Assembly: GCA_013180625.2 (NCBI GenBank)
Contig: SNVD02010473.1
Coordinates: forward strand, 3,658,001 to 3,722,000
Source of the DNA: Boswellia sacra
Lineage: Eukaryota; Streptophyta; Magnoliopsida; Sapindales; Burseraceae
Reading direction: 5' to 3'
DNA: 64,000 nucleotides
Position 1 is the stretch's first letter. Every line of letters starts with the position of its first letter. Of the stretch, positions 37,552 to 51,400 are shown piece by piece. The notes below the pieces were generated by a model. That model made no database searches. It was not told where the DNA came from and saw nothing but the letters and a program-made list of their open reading frames with translations. The position numbers and the translations under genes were made by a program.

Positions 37552-39685
37552 CCGGAGAGAGATGCAAGGAGTTGACCCTTAAATAAATTCAAATTTAATA
37601 AAAATATATATTACCGACATTAAAAGTTTATAAAATTTTTAAAAATCATAAGATTTGAGATTTTATCTCAACAAACAATTAGACTTACTTTTCGTGACCC
37701 ATAGTCTACACTCAATGAAAAATTTTTGCTTCCAGTTGTATTGTTGACATTAATCCAGTTGATTTTGAATGATTAAACATTATCCATTTTATGGGATTCC
37801 TTTCTTTGTTTGCTAAAGATTGTACTACACAATCGATATTACATCAAGACAAGCTTATTTATGGAAAGGTATTCTATATATTCTATTCTCACCTGCTTGT
37901 CACAGATTTATTTCACTATGTTGAGTTTCTCATACAATTAGGTGAATTGGTCGTGACAAAAGTAGGATGAGACTTTGACCAAAATCGAATCCAAACCATG
38001 TCACGGGCTTGTCCTCACATAATCACAAATGGGTTAGGAGGGGTCTCGATCCTCTTGGGGTTGGGGCTGGGGTCATTAGAGTGGAGAAACATGTAGGACT
38101 CTCCCACCATAATTGCAGATTGAGTGTCTCAATATTCTTGACAGTTGGTGGTGAGGAATTTGAGAAATTTTATTCGTCAAAGGCTCCCCTCCACCCCCAT
38201 CGCTCACTAATGACTACAAGAAACGGTACCTTTCTTTTCATAGTGTTATAGCTCTGATGGGCCATGCTTTCTGTACCTAACGTGCACCATTTTTCTTTGC
38301 AGTATATGGCTTCGTTGTCGACAATGATTTTTTTTTTCTCTCTTTATAATTTTCTAGTCTGACTTTGATGGATTAGAATCATCAGATTTATAAACTTGAA
38401 ATGGATTTTAATCTTAATAATCTAGTTATTCATTAGCTGAAATAGGTTGTGCATCTCAGAAGTTGCAAGTTTCTAAGGCTAAAGCATAAAAGGCAGTTCT
38501 GTGACTTCTGTCATCTGTTGGTAAGATTTTGATGGTTCACTTTTGACACAAGCTCTCGTGGTTTGAAAATAATTCAAAACCCGTTTCAGAAGATTTATTT
38601 CTTTGTTTTACAAATAAATTTTGTGAACGAAAATTGAATCACTACAGAAGATGCCTAACAAGATTACATGATTTCTGTCTATACTTGGTATATTATTATT
38701 TGCACATCTCTTTTATTGATTAAATGGATACTTCTTTATTTGTTATTCGATCAAAAACTTTTAAGAGTTTTTTTGTTTGTTTTAAATTATTTATTTTCTT
38801 CAATAATAATAAAAAAATAATAAAAAAAGACATTGATGTCAAGGCAAAGTCTTAATCTAGGCCTAACGGCCGGTGATGTGTGGTCTATTTCTTCTACTTT
38901 TGGGCAAGATATACAATTATAGTTCCAATTCATCACCTCCAAATTCTCTTGTATACAAAGAATTTGTATTATAATTTAGCCCTTACAATAAAATATAAAA
39001 TCTCCACCATTTTAATTCTAAGCACACCCACTATATTCTCTTTCTTTGCTCTTTCAAATTTCAATCACTAGTAAGCAGTGGGCTGACCAATCCAGTATGC
39101 TAGTGGCCTCATTTGGTGAAATGTTTATTGGGCTCTTGGCACTGGCTCCACTCAAAATCTCCTCATGAGATGACTTTTGCTACTCGGCTCTCTAGTATCC
39201 TAGGTAGTGTTTATTTGTATATTTTTAGTTTTTATTTTCAAATTTCAAAAAAAAATATATGGGTAGTTTTAATTTTTTTAATTTTAAAAAAATGACCTGT
39301 GATTGATATTGATTTAAATGTATTAGTAAATATATGTTTCAGAAAAATAAAATTTTGAAAACACAAATAAACACCACATTTCCTTCTATTTATTATATTT
39401 GATGCCTGTGACCGTTCTCATGACTTATAACTATAGCTGTCACCACACATTAGGGTAATGATTTTTGGATATCTTGTTTTTGGCTACTAAACTTGTAGTG
39501 TGTGAATGTAATCCCTTGTTTAAAATTCAATGAACAAGAAAAAGGCCAACAGGTTTATGAGTTTTTTAAAAGAATATCAATAATGAACCAAGTATTCTTG
39601 CAAACTTTCATATTATTTTTGTTTATCGAACAAATGTAATGAGACAAAAATTTATATTTATCTAATTAAACGTGGTGTTAACAAT

Positions 39686-39722
39686 ACACACACACGCACA
39701 CACACACACACACACACACATA
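39686..39722. repeat. (AC)n microsatellite
   Basis: An AC dinucleotide run of about 37 bases, interrupted once by a G (acacacacgcacac). Confidence 0.9.
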
Positions 39723-42006
39723 TAATGAATGAGATATAAATAAAGTTGCTTTAGTTCATTATTGAAGCGTTTATCTTCACTCAAATTTTAATTTTTAGAG
39801 TGCGCTTATATCATGATAATTGTACCATTTGAGTCTCACCTTAACGATATCCTATTTATTTTTTCATCTTTTAAGATAATCATGTTTTCAATTTGCAGAA
39901 TAAAAAAATGTAATATTACAATTCAAATTATTTATAACTCAAAATTTGAAACCTCTTACACTATGTTGATTTTTTCACATGGAAACAACAATATCTAATA
40001 GGCCTTTATTAATTTATTATTATTAAAAAAAACAAAGGTAGGACTCTATAATCCTCTCGAGATCTCTTTCAAAGCCTCGCTTTATTTAAAAATTATTAAA
40101 AAATTACAATTTATAAATACGTTTAATATAATAGCAAAATTACCATTCTTTTATATCTTAAAATTAAATTTATCTATACAATTCATAATTTGTTGTTATA
40201 GATTTATCAACTCATAGTTTATTAAATTTTTGTTTCCTCTTATTCTTCAAAATCATTTGAGATAATTTTTTATTATTCAGAACTCAAAAGCTATTCACCT
40301 AATTATTTATTTAGTGTTTTGCTCTTTTATGAGGTAAGTATATATTAAAGCTCTATTTTTTTCTACGGTTTTCATGAAGTATACTCAAATCATATTGTTA
40401 TAAACGATAAAATTATTTAAATACATAGAAGACTTACTTGTTCGATTATGTTGAATTGAACAAAATGAAAATGTATAGTTCGTAGCGACTAAACAAAAGC
40501 TATTAGAAAAGGTGTATTAAAAAAAGAATTTATTTCTCGTTATTGTAATTATAATAATTAAATTTATCATCCATCATTTTAAAATCATTATATAAATATA
40601 AAATATTAATTCTAAATTAGATATTTCAAAAGTTGAATAGAAAAAATTATATAAAATAGTTGTTAAAATATTACATTAGTATACAAAATTGTTAATTTTT
40701 TTAGTTATTATATTTTCTATTTATTTTTTAATTTTATTTTTAATTAAAATGGAGTTGAAGATAGATTCTGGGGAGTTCAAATAGAAACAACACTTGCTCG
40801 GTATTTTGAAATTTGTACGCCCAGGCCAGGCCCGCCCCAGGTAATTTTGTAATCAAAGATTTCAACTAACCCACGCTCTCGTCTCAGAATTAGTGGAGCC
40901 CAATGACCATCAAACAATAACGGCAGCAGTTAGTGGACCCTAACTACAGACACTTTATTATTGTTATTCTTTTCAAATTCGATATACTAGTATTCAACTT
41001 CATCATCAGCAAATCATACTTGCCCATCAATCCTCGCCGTCCATTACATCCACTGGTACCACTTTTATGATTTATAAGATTCTTGACCCGACCTCTACCC
41101 ACTCTAACAATTTTGATTTTTGAATTAGATGAGATTTCTCTTTCCCAATTATTCATGCATATATTTAAAAAAACACATTTTATCATATTATTTATATATT
41201 TTTGTTCAAATTTTTAAAATCTTAATTGTTAGTGAAAAGTATCATAGACCATATTCAAAAGATTCAAATCAAACTTTTAATAATCAGATTATGCACTAAT
41301 CACACTGAAAAGGCTAATGAAGACTTTGACGGAACGATTCTGAAAGGTTGGTGAAATGGCATGCGTTGATTGGACAAGCACCAAACATTGGAAGCAACTT
41401 AGGCACATTCTATGGTTCCTCCAACTTTAATTAATTATTTACAAAAATTATTTTACCAAATAATGACAAAATTCACCATAAAAAAGTTTGCTACAGAAAC
41501 GGTGACTAGGCCTCAGGTTAGGTTCGTCTCTTATTTCTATGCCCAATCTTTGTTATTTATTTATTTTCACTTCTCTCGAGGCTTGAGCTCTGTAAAGCTT
41601 TCTGACTGTGAAGCCCATGTCAGGAAGAAATGATTCTCGAATTCAAAGGTAACCCACTGTCCGAAATCCGTAAAGTTTCAATCTTTGTATCGTTTTCACA
41701 TTGATCTTTGATGATTACTGCATTTTATCTATTACTGGAATCATTTTATTGTACCGAAGGTGTGTCATTTGGGGATCTGATTTGAAAGTTTAGATTTTTT
41801 TTTTGAATATATCAAGTTTAGTGCCAGTTACGGTGGATAGTTGTTGAGTTTAAGTAATTGGGTTTCTGGGTTTGTTGTGTGGTAATCAACACTTTGAGCT
41901 TGAAAGTTTGGATCTTTTTGCTGCGGTGGAACGTGAAGAGCATATACTTGGTCTTTATATATGGACTGGTATTGGGTTAATTAAGTTGTTTTCGGGTTTG
42001 ATTATT

Positions 42007-43293
42007 ATGGATGGTATTGGGGAAGCTTCTGAATCTGGTTCTGGAGTTTCTAGTTCCCATGAGAGATGTCCTAAGCAAGTTTCACCTATTAGGGGTGGAG
42101 GGTCGAGGAATACTAGCCCTATGGGTCGTGTGGGATCCAGAAATATCAGTCCTTCTAGACAAAAAGTGATTAAGACCAAACCTCGTGGTTTAGATGAGGA
42201 AATGGTTACTACATTTGGTAAAGCGGTCCATCCCGATGTGCAAATGGAGGATAGTATTTGGGCAATGTTGCCTGAAGACTTGTTAAATGAGATTTTAGCT
42301 AGGGTTCCTCCCTTTATGATCTTTCGGCTTCGTTCTGTATGTAAACGGTGGAATTCGATTCTTCAGGATAGTAGTTTTCTTAAATTTCACTCACAGGTGC
42401 CTTCGCACGGGCCGTGTCTTCTTACCTTTTGGAAAAATTCACAGATACCTCAATGCTCAGTTTTTAGCCTCCCACTAAAAACGTGGTATAGGATTCCATT
42501 TCATTTTTTGCCTCAATGGGCATTTTGGTTAGTTGGTTCTTCAGGTGGCCTTGTTTGTTTCTCTGGTCTTGATGGGTTAACTTTCAAAACATTAATTTGT
42601 AACCCGCTGACTCAGACTTGGAGGACATTGCCAAGTATGCACTATAATCAACAAAGGCAGTTGATAATGGTTGTTAATCGGATGGAGCGGTCATTTAAAG
42701 TGATTGCCACAAGTGATATATATGGTGACAAGTCATTGCCTACTGAAGTGTATGATTCAAGACTTGACAGATGGTCTGTCCACCAGATAATGCCTGCTGT
42801 GAATCTTTGCTCCTCCAAGATGGCATATTGCGACTCCCGGTTGTATCTGGAAACTCTTTCACCGCTTGGCTTGATGATGTATCGGCTAGATGCAGGTTAC
42901 TGGGAACACATTCCAGCTAAGTTCCCACGGTCTTTGTTGGATGGATATTTGGTTGCTGGAACACAGAAGCGTCTGTTTTTAGTGGGAAGAATCGGTCTTT
43001 ATAGTACTCTTCAGAGTATGAGAATCTGGGAATTGGATCATGCGAAGATCATGTGGGTCGAGATTAGCAGGATGCCCCCAAAGTATTTTCGAGCTCTATT
43101 GAGACTATCAGCTGAAAGATTTGAGTGCTTTGGACAGGATAATTTGATCTGCTTCACATCTTGGAACCAAGGGAAAGGCCTTCTTTATGATGTGGATAAG
43201 AAGGTTTGGTCTTGGATTGCTGGGTGCGCTCTTCAGTCATACAACAGTCAGGTCTGTTTTTATGAGCCAAGATTTGATGCTTCCATCCACTGA
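42007..43293 (+). CDS. F-box/kelch-type protein, orthologue candidate of At5g15710
   Basis: A single uninterrupted coding exon of 428 residues. The open frame extends upstream to 41872, but [12 protein letters not shown] at 42007 fits the N-terminus of the Arabidopsis protein. An N-terminal low-complexity region contains two GSRN-SP type repeats (residues 33-50). The F-box follows at about residues 86-127 ([17 protein letters not shown]..., [12 protein letters not shown]) and binds SKP1 in SCF ubiquitin ligases. The remaining C-terminal part is an F-box-associated, kelch-like beta-propeller region ([40 protein letters not shown]) expected to bind the substrate. The C-terminus [15 protein letters not shown] is very conserved in family members I remember. 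The substrate is unknown. Confidence 0.93.
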   Translation: MDGIGEASESGSGVSSSHERCPKQVSPIRGGGSRNTSPMGRVGSRNISPSRQKVIKTKPRGLDEEMVTTFGKAVHPDVQMEDSIWAMLPEDLLNEILARVPPFMIFRLRSVCKRWNSILQDSSFLKFHSQVPSHGPCLLTFWKNSQIPQCSVFSLPLKTWYRIPFHFLPQWAFWLVGSSGGLVCFSGLDGLTFKTLICNPLTQTWRTLPSMHYNQQRQLIMVVNRMERSFKVIATSDIYGDKSLPTEVYDSRLDRWSVHQIMPAVNLCSSKMAYCDSRLYLETLSPLGLMMYRLDAGYWEHIPAKFPRSLLDGYLVAGTQKRLFLVGRIGLYSTLQSMRIWELDHAKIMWVEISRMPPKYFRALLRLSAERFECFGQDNLICFTSWNQGKGLLYDVDKKVWSWIAGCALQSYNSQVCFYEPRFDASIH

Positions 43294-44719
43294 TGAGGTA
43301 ATCTTAGCTTTGTGGCTTCCATTTACATGTTACAGAAAGGTTCATGAGGGGCATTGTCTTCATTTTTCATCTCTTATGGGAGCCCTTTTCTGATCCTGGC
43401 ATGCATTTTGATGAGGTTTATGCTTGCTGGCTGATTCAAATTCAGCAATTTTTGCAACCATGACTGCCCCTGGAAGCAGGTTTTGTTTATGGAAAGAATT
43501 TATTGATATTAAGTGTACTGGCGTTCTTTGCCCGTGGATTAGGTGCTGTTCACCTTGATATCTTTAATAGTGCTGGAATTGGTAAAGGATGTACTTCATG
43601 CATGCTGATGTCACCATGTCTGGGAAACAATTGTAAGAAGACCTTTTCTTTTTCTTCTTAAAGCTTTTGTACACTTTCTGAAATGTTTAACACTTGCAAG
43701 TGGCATGAATCAAAACATCTGTAACTTCCTTGCTCATTATTTGTTCATCTTAGCTCACTCATATGATTTTGGATCCATGGTTATTAATATACTACTTCTT
43801 TTATGTAGGTTATTGGTTTTTGTGTTATCTATTTCACAATTGTATTCTCCTTCGTTTGAGTTTACAACTCTTGCTCCTTCCTCTAAGTTGGCTTGTAGAC
43901 CAAATACAATAATATAAATCATTGTAAGCTCTTAGGCAGTGAAATGGAGTTTTGTATTCATTGCTTCTCAAATTAATATGCTTGAAGTTGATTTTAGTGT
44001 GTAAAGGGATACTTAAATTCATTTCTTTGATTGACTTTTTACCACAAGTAAATTATATTGTAGCAATTAGGTGAAATAATATGATTAACTGTTCTTCTCA
44101 TAATGTGCACTTTAGAAGCTAGAAGTGGGGTCACAATGCTGGACTCCTCGCCATGCCGTGCAGGGAGATATCTCCACCACAAGGCAGAGGGGTCCTTCCC
44201 TTCTGTTGACCTGTATAGCAGCTTGTTTGAACAAACTGCGATTGTCAATATCATTGTTACCCTGGTGATTAGATAGGTGAAATTTGCAACACCAAGAGTG
44301 CGTGTTGTGGGAATAAGGTGCATCATGAGCAGAGTGATTTGACTCAAGTTCTTTTTCAATTTCTTTTGGAAATGATACTTCAAAATGAATTGACTTTTAC
44401 TCTCTCTTTGCCTTAGTTTCTCAATTAACTTGGTAACTTTTGTTCTATACTCATGTTTGATGGATTTTGGTCCCTTTTTCTAACAAGTGAGATATTTTCT
44501 TTTGATCAAAAAACTAAAAAGAATTTTGTTGCTCAAAGAAGAATTACTGCATTCTATATAGTTGGCTTTCTGAGCTTTGAGTGGTTAGATATGATTATGC
44601 TATATGGAATATCAGTTCTTGATAGCATCAAATACACGTAAAATAAAGTACCAGCAGAAGTGGATGCTTGTGGAATTAGGCTTGTTCCATGGTCCAACCT
44701 TCTTTTCTTTTTCCCTGCT
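43294..44719. other. Convergent intergenic region between the F-box gene and GLIP7-like gene
   Basis: About 1.4 kb. The left part should be the F-box 3' UTR. A GC-richer patch at about 44100-44250 does not translate into a recognised protein. No RNA gene was seen. Confidence 0.5.
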
Positions 44720-47384
44720 TTATAGTTGTGCCAGTTGGTCTATGCTTAGAGGATAACATTCGGTTGCTAGTTTTCCATAGCAGCTTTTTGCTAAAATTGC
44801 ATTGACAGCTTGGGTTGGATGAAATGAATCCCAGAAGATGTATTGATTTCTGTTAGCACATGGTTGCTGCAGGGGAAGGCAGGTAAGATTCCCTCCATAC
44901 CTCCCGTTACCACAACAAGCTCTGTTTGCTATTTGAAACCCTGGAAATTAGTGCCATGCCACAAATTAAATAGAAAATCTTTGCACTTGGAGATTTAAAA
45001 GGGGTTCATTAGATATTGGACAACTTAGTTGATAATTCCTACTATAGTGTTTTTATGCTGGCTACTGGACTAAATACATGTGAACCAGTAATTATGCATC
45101 AGAGGATTATTAGAAGATAGGAAATGCTGTGATGTGTCTAATAAATTTTGTACTAGTATGTGGCTGAAACTTCACGATTCCTGCCACAAAAGTTTCTTTT
45201 AGTTATTGCAATGGTGAATGTATGAAGGTTCTTGGTGGTTACCATATCGAGAAGGAGTGTTGACCATGTAATAGAAGAGATCATAGACGTTCTGATAAAC
45301 GAAGAAAGAGCCTGGGAGGCTGGCTTTGAGAGTGTCAGTGAGCTGAATGAGACGACTATTGAACATAGTAGCCAACCTGTTGACTTGCTTGATGCAGCTG
45401 CTGTTTCTGCTTGACATGGAGAGCTGACTGGGTATGCATCCAAGTGGTCCAATTCCAACGAGCACCATCTTTCTTGCACCCAACCTGTATAATGTCTGGA
45501 AATATAGAAAGACAATTCTCTATTATTTTTAAAGTTTGAGCACTTCTTTTTAAATCAGGCTTGTCTTCATTTTGTTGAACGTTAAAACTTTTGGGTGAAA
45601 TATAGGATTTTCCTTTAGCTACTACTAAATTCTTCTTACTTTTCAAGAGTTCTGTTAGGGGTTCAGGTGTATTCCCATTGGATTCTCTTGTGAAATTTTG
45701 TTCGGACTGAGCTTTCTTTCATTCCCTGACCCTAGCTGTTAAGTCATGTAAAGTATAAAGATTTATATTTTGGGTATTTATAAAATTAACCTGATAAAAA
45801 ATTTAAATCACAATAGAGAATTTCGTGAATCATTGTTAATAAATGTTGGATCTGCATAATTATCTTCTCCCTTATTTTCTTTCTTTAACATGCAGGTTTT
45901 GCCAAGATGAGTGATTGGTGGTTGGGATAATTTAATGCAGTTATTAACAAGATGACAATCCTTATATCAGTCAACTCGGGGCTTTCCTTTCAAGGAACTC
46001 ATTTTAGGTTACTTCTGAAGATGCGTGTAAGCTATTTTTGATGATTTTCAGGTATGATTTGGTTTGCTTTCCATCCAAATCCTTCCTTTGGCATTCTGTA
46101 ATTTATGTCTATACAATGGTTGTTGATATCATATTACCTTGAGAAAGTATATGAAATTTGGTAAGGTTTTAGTCAAACTCTTATTTTTTATTTTTGGATT
46201 AGAGATTGTCCCATCTGAAGTTCATGCGTGTGTGTGTGTGTGTACTTTTCAAACTCAATGTACATTCTAATCCCTTCATGGATCTGTGATTTAGTCTCAC
46301 CTTTTCTACCATCTTCTTAAAATAACTGCTTTTTATATGAGAATATGAAATAAGAGAAACATGCAGAGAGTTGCCCACACAACATTTACCTCTACTGTTA
46401 CAGTAACATGACTTACCGATAATTGCTTGGAGAGGGTATTGATTAGGAGATCTGCAAAACCTTCTTCACTATAGATTTGGCTGCTGGGATATTTATTTGG
46501 CTGGAGATAATTGTTGATGTAGTCATTGCTGCCTATATTAACGAGGAATACCGATTTGGCTATGTACTGGTTCAGCTCATTAGGATTTTGGAAAAATGGT
46601 TGTAGATGCAGCCGGATGGTGGTCTCAAATTGTGAAATCTGTCCATTAAACGTTGTTCTTGCTCCCTGAAACAAGTTATAACCCAGGGGTATGCATCTAT
46701 TTTTCCATTCTAATGAATTCAATTGTAATAAATAGTGCGTTAAAATGAAGTAAATTGAAAAAAGAAAAGTTTCCAACGCAGCGATATAGGGCGGCAGATC
46801 AGGCAACTGCTGCGACTATGAAATTTTTTTTAACTATTTTTCCATCCTTAAAAAGTTAGTTCTTTCTTTGCTATGAAGTGAATAAAAGAACTTACATAGT
46901 TCAGCCCGGTCTCATCAAGAATACCAGCTGCAGCCGACGCATAGTTGAGACCATTCAAAGTGTTCCTTCCTTTCGCCAGTGGAGATAGATATGGTGGAAT
47001 CAATGGCAAACCAAGGTAGAGTGCTTCAGATAAAGAAAAAATATACATCTAAGGATGTCATTCGAAATGCAAAGTTTTTAATATAAAGCGATTAATGAAA
47101 AGTTTAACATATATACCTCCATAATCAACAGCGGTAAGGCCATTGCAAAAGCGGCCAGTAGGATAGCCAAAATCTATACCATAAGGGAAATAGTTTGCTC
47201 TTGCAATTGTTGGTATGTAATTGTTGTTTCCACTATCTACCAAAGAGTCGCCAAAGATGAACATGGCTGGTGTAAGAGGAGCTACACTTGCTTGTCCATG
47301 GACGTGCACAAGAAGCTCCATAATCCCCATGCAAAGAACAAATGTAGCTACTACACTCATATAATTTTTCTCCATAATTTTCAT
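44720..47384 (-). CDS. GLIP7: GDSL esterase/lipase, GLIP7-like, secreted
   Basis: Five minus-strand exons: 47117-47384, 46896-47023, 46417-46665, 45243-45495 and 44720-44940; 372 residues from the ATG at 47384. In-frame ATGs at 47420 and 47375 are alternatives. The N-terminus up to about residue 32 is a signal peptide, so the enzyme should be secreted. GDSL block I holds nucleophile S47 ([15 protein letters not shown]), block III is GSNDYINNY, and block V supplies D337 and H340 in FWDSFHPTQ. Exon number and length fit plant GDSL lipases (about 360 residues). Identity with GLIP7 (AT5G15720) rests on position beside the At5g15710-like gene plus overall resemblance. These enzymes hydrolyse acyl esters; the substrate is unknown. 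Intron 3 contains a (GT)n run at 46226-46243. A copia element sits about 650 bp upstream. Confidence 0.9.
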
Positions 47385-48029
47385 TTCTCTCTTTAGTGAA
47401 GAGAGGTTGGCTATGAACATCCAACAAGCTAAAAATCTGTCATTCTTATACCGAAGAGAGGCCTAGCAATTGTGTTCTTTCCGATTTCTAGTACTAACCA
47501 CTCACGTGAAGACGCACCATACTACTAGCCAGAGAAATTGGGTTGTTAGCTGTTACTGTCAGTTTTTAATCTGTATTTACTAATGTCAAAAATATTGTGT
47601 TCTTTCCAGTTTGCTATTTTCTCTCTCTAATTGTTTCATGTGCTTTCCTCACTATCTCAAGTGAACTTTTCATAGGACTTGCTTGTGAGGCGCAGTCCTG
47701 TGCGTGCACTACAAATAGCAATTTAGCTTATCGTTGGGAGTTGACAATTAATGCAGCACATCATAGCCTCATAGATGCCTAATTAACTGTTGCTGCTTGC
47801 TGTCTTGCCTAATTAACTGTTGCTGAAAAATGAACGTTGGGCTTGCTGTCTTGCTTGACCTTGGTTATTGCCTATTGCCAGTTGCTCTCAACTGTTTATT
47901 CTCAGCTTATCTCCTAATTAAAGGAGCTCAATTCTTTAACATTTTTACAATTTTAATTTTATTTTTAACGTAAAATACCTACAAATACATTAATCCAGAG
48001 TTATTTTTATCTTTTGGAACATCCTTCAC
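47385..48029. promoter_or_regulatory. GLIP7-like upstream region, truncated by the copia insertion
   Basis: About 645 bp between the lipase start and the left LTR should contain the lipase promoter. A short local duplication is visible: gcctaattaactgttgct occurs at 47777-47794 and 47807-47824, with gcttgctgtcttgc at 47795-47808 and again at 47841-47854. Confidence 0.5.
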
Positions 48030-48373
48030 TGTGAAGACAGCCCATTGAGCTCCTGCTCTGCACTGCAGATTGTGTCCTGCACTTGTTTTCTGTTCTTCAG
48101 GTTTCTTTGTTCCTTTAAGTAAGCTAATTCGGCTTACTGTTTTATTAACTCTATTATTCAGTTAGTTAGCTTAATTAGCAAGTTAGTTATGGATTAGGTG
48201 TACAGTATTCTAGAATTGCCATGTAATGTCTTTCTATTGGCTATAGCTGCTGGAGCCTCTGATGATGTACACCTGGCTACTACTTTTTTGTAATGATCCG
48301 GATATAAATATATCACAGTATCTCACTCTGCATTCAGCTGAGATTTTACTGTTTAATTCCCAGAATTCCAAGT
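48030..48373 (+). repeat. 5' LTR of the copia element
   Basis: Starts TGTGAAGACAG and contains a TATA-like stretch GGATATAAATATA near 48299-48311 as internal promoter. It matches 52914-53257 except for two G/A differences. Confidence 0.95.
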
Positions 48374-48385
48374 TGGTATCAGAGC
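48374..48385 (+). other. Primer binding site of the copia element
   Basis: TGGTATCAGAGC, complementary to the 3' end of initiator tRNA-Met, lies directly after the left LTR. Confidence 0.9.
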
Positions 48386-48403
48386 TAACAGAAGGCAAAC
48401 GCC

Positions 48404-51400
48404 ATGTCCTCAAGATCGTTCCAAGGAAGCCCTTCTACTGGTGATTCTGGTTCATCTTCCCGACCCAGCTTCCTTAATGGAAGTTCACCCTTTGGAAACA
48501 CCTTGAGTCAGTCATTTCCTATCAAACTCGATGAAGACAACATCACCATTTGGAAAGCTATGGTGCTGCCAACACTGAAGGGCCATAAGCTAGAAGGATT
48601 TGTTCTTGGAACAAAGAAATGCCCACCTGAGTTCATCACAGCAACGGGAGATGAAGGTGATAGCAGCTCCCAGCTCCAGATCAACCCAGACTTTGAAGAC
48701 TGGGTCACAACTAATAGCTTGTTGATGGGTTGGTTGCTCAGCTCTGTCACAAGTGAAGTGGCAGCTCAAGTAATAGGACAACCTACCTCCCATGAACTTT
48801 GGAAAGCACTTGAAGAATATTGTGGTATTAGGAATAGATCCAAAATTTTAAATCTGAGATTTGATCTTCAAACCACTAGGAAAGGCTCAATGAAGAAGAG
48901 TGAGTATCTTTTTGTCATGAAGAAAATTTCAGATAATCTGGTAGTAGCTGGAAGCTCTGTAGATATGGATGATCTGATTTCATTCATCACCTTAGGCCTA
49001 GATAGTGATTACACTCCCATTGTGGTCCAGATTCAAGCTAGAGAGAAAATCTCCTGGCAAGAACTCCAAGCTACACTCCTCAACTTTGAAAATAGACTTG
49101 AGAGGTTAAGTGGTTTCACAAACTTGAATCTCAATCAAGCCTCTGCTAATGTTGTTTTTGGTAAACAAAACCAGAACAACTAAGATCAGTTTAGGCAAGG
49201 TTTTAATAGAACCAATAATCGGAATATTGAAAGGGGTTCTGGAAGCAAAAATACCAGAGGAAGAGGACGTGGTAGATTTGGCAATTCCAGACCTGTTTGC
49301 CAAATCTGTGGGAAAATAGGCCATTCTGCAACCATATGTTTTTACAGAACTGATTTAAACTATATGGGAGCTGCCAATAGAAACAGAAGTGGGAACAACA
49401 ATAGGCAAGGATTTCCAAGGTCCAATCAACCACAACAAGGTTTCTTCACCAACAATCAATCCCAACAGGCTTTCTATGCCACACCTGAAGCTGTCAATGA
49501 TGAATCTTGGTTTGCTGATAGTGGTGCCACTAATCATGTGACAGCAGAACCCAGCCTTCTTAACTCAAGAAGTGATTACTCTGGTAATAAATCTCTATCT
49601 GTAGGTGATGGTAGAAATTTATGCATTTCACATGTAGGCCATTCAAAGTTGCTTGCTGGAAAAACTGTGTTGAACCTGAAAAATATGTTGTGTGTGCCCA
49701 AAATAACAAAGAATTTGCTGAGCATATCTAGTCTTACCAAAGATAACAGAGTTTATGTTGAATTTCACCATGATTTTTGCCTTGTGAAGGACAAACAAAC
49801 ACACCAGGTTCTTCTGCAGGGGAGAGTTAAGGAAGGTCTCTACCAAATCAACCCTGGTCTCAGATTTCCAAACCAGCATCTATTCCAAGTTCCCGAAAGC
49901 AATAAAAGTCATTTGAATTATGTTGTGTCTGTTCCTTCTGTCTCAAGGTCTAGTATGTCATCTAGGAATTCCACTGTAGTTTTCTCAAAAAGGTCAAATG
50001 CAGAAAGCCTTGTAAGTCCTTGTAATCCTGTTGCCTCTGTGACAAGCTTTCTGCCAGACAAAGAAAAACTTAATGTCTGGCACAGAAAACTTGGTCATCC
50101 ATCAGGGAAAATTTTGAGTCAAATTCTAAAAGCTTGTAAAGAATCTGTCAAAAGCAATGAAAATTTTGGTTTCTGTGATGCTTGTCAGTTTGGAAAATCA
50201 CATGCTTTACCTTTCAAGAACTCAAATAGCAAAACTAAACAACTTCTGGAATTGATACACACAGATCTTTGGGGACCAGCTCCTGTTTCTTCCATTTCCG
50301 GATATAAATACTATATCCATTTCATAGATGACTTCAGTAGATTCACTTGGATCTTTCCCCTCAAAAATAAATCAGAAGCATTATCAGTCTTCAAACAATT
50401 CAAAATGCTTGTTGAAAACAAATTTGAAAAGCAAATCAAATGTCTTCAGTCAGATTAGGGAGGAGAGTATAGAGTTTTCACTGATTTTCTCAATCAAAAT
50501 GGGATAAAATCTAGACTTGCTTGTCCATATACTCATGAGCAACAAGGAAAGGCAGAGAGAAAACATATACATATTGTAGAAATGGGCCTAACCTTACTAG
50601 CTCAGGCACATATGCCATTGAGGTACTGGTGGGAAGCCTTTCACACTGCTGTCTGGCTCATCAATAGACTCCCAACACCAATTCTCAATGGCATGTCACC
50701 TTGGCCGAAAATATACAAACAGATACCTGACTATCACTCACTGAAAATCTTTGGCTGCAACTGCTTTCCTTGTCTAAGACCTTATCAGAACCACAAATTC
50801 CAATTCCACTCTACAAAATGTGTCTTCCTAGGCTATAGTGATCAACACAAAGGGTTCAAGTGTCTTAGCTCTACTGGAAGAATCTACATTTCAAGAAATG
50901 TAATCTTCAATGAAGCTGAATTTCCATTTAAACAGGGATTTCTAAACACTAAAAATAATACAGTTTCACAGACTTCCCTTAATGATCTGTCAGGTCTTTT
51001 TCTTCCAATACTCAGCAAATGGGAGAAACAAGATTGTACTTCCAGAGAAGTTGAGACCAGCAATAATCAGAACAGAAGACCTTCTCAAGACTCTCTCACT
51101 GCAGTGGAACTTAATCCTGAAAACACTCCAAACAGTCCAACTTCTCCTTCACTCAATCAACAATTTTCACCAGACATTGCTTCAAACACTTTACTGTCAC
51201 CTCAACCAAATGAAACCATTACACATGAACCTGAAATCTCACAGCCTGACCACCAGGCCTTAGTGCCTATTATGCCACACCATTCAATGATCACAAGATC
51301 AAAAAGAGGCATCTTCAAACCCAAAGTATATCACATCGATTTTTCACACCATACAGACCTGGAAAACTCAGAGCCATTGACAGTATCTGAAGCTTTGCAA

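Larger units (their letters stand above)
36149..42006. other. Gene-poor intergenic region between the ABHD17-like and F-box genes
   Basis: About 5.9 kb of AT-rich DNA. The left end carries the ABHD17-like promoter and the right end the F-box promoter and 5' UTR, with a likely UTR donor AAAG|GTAACC at 41649. Between them I see only an inverted-repeat element (37041-37551), an AC microsatellite (39686-39722) and short unsupported frames. Confidence 0.5.

Noticed and set aside
38009..38251. Plus-strand open frame of 80 codons, locally GC-richer, containing gactacaagaaac like a CACTA transposon end
   Set aside because: The end does not begin CACTA, and the only opposing match (cttgtagtg near 39489) is too short; no transposase or TIR array is present.
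45153..45515. Second minus-strand open frame overlapping a GLIP7-like exon
   Set aside because: It is a shifted-frame shadow of exon 45243-45495, which carries the conserved GDSL sequence.
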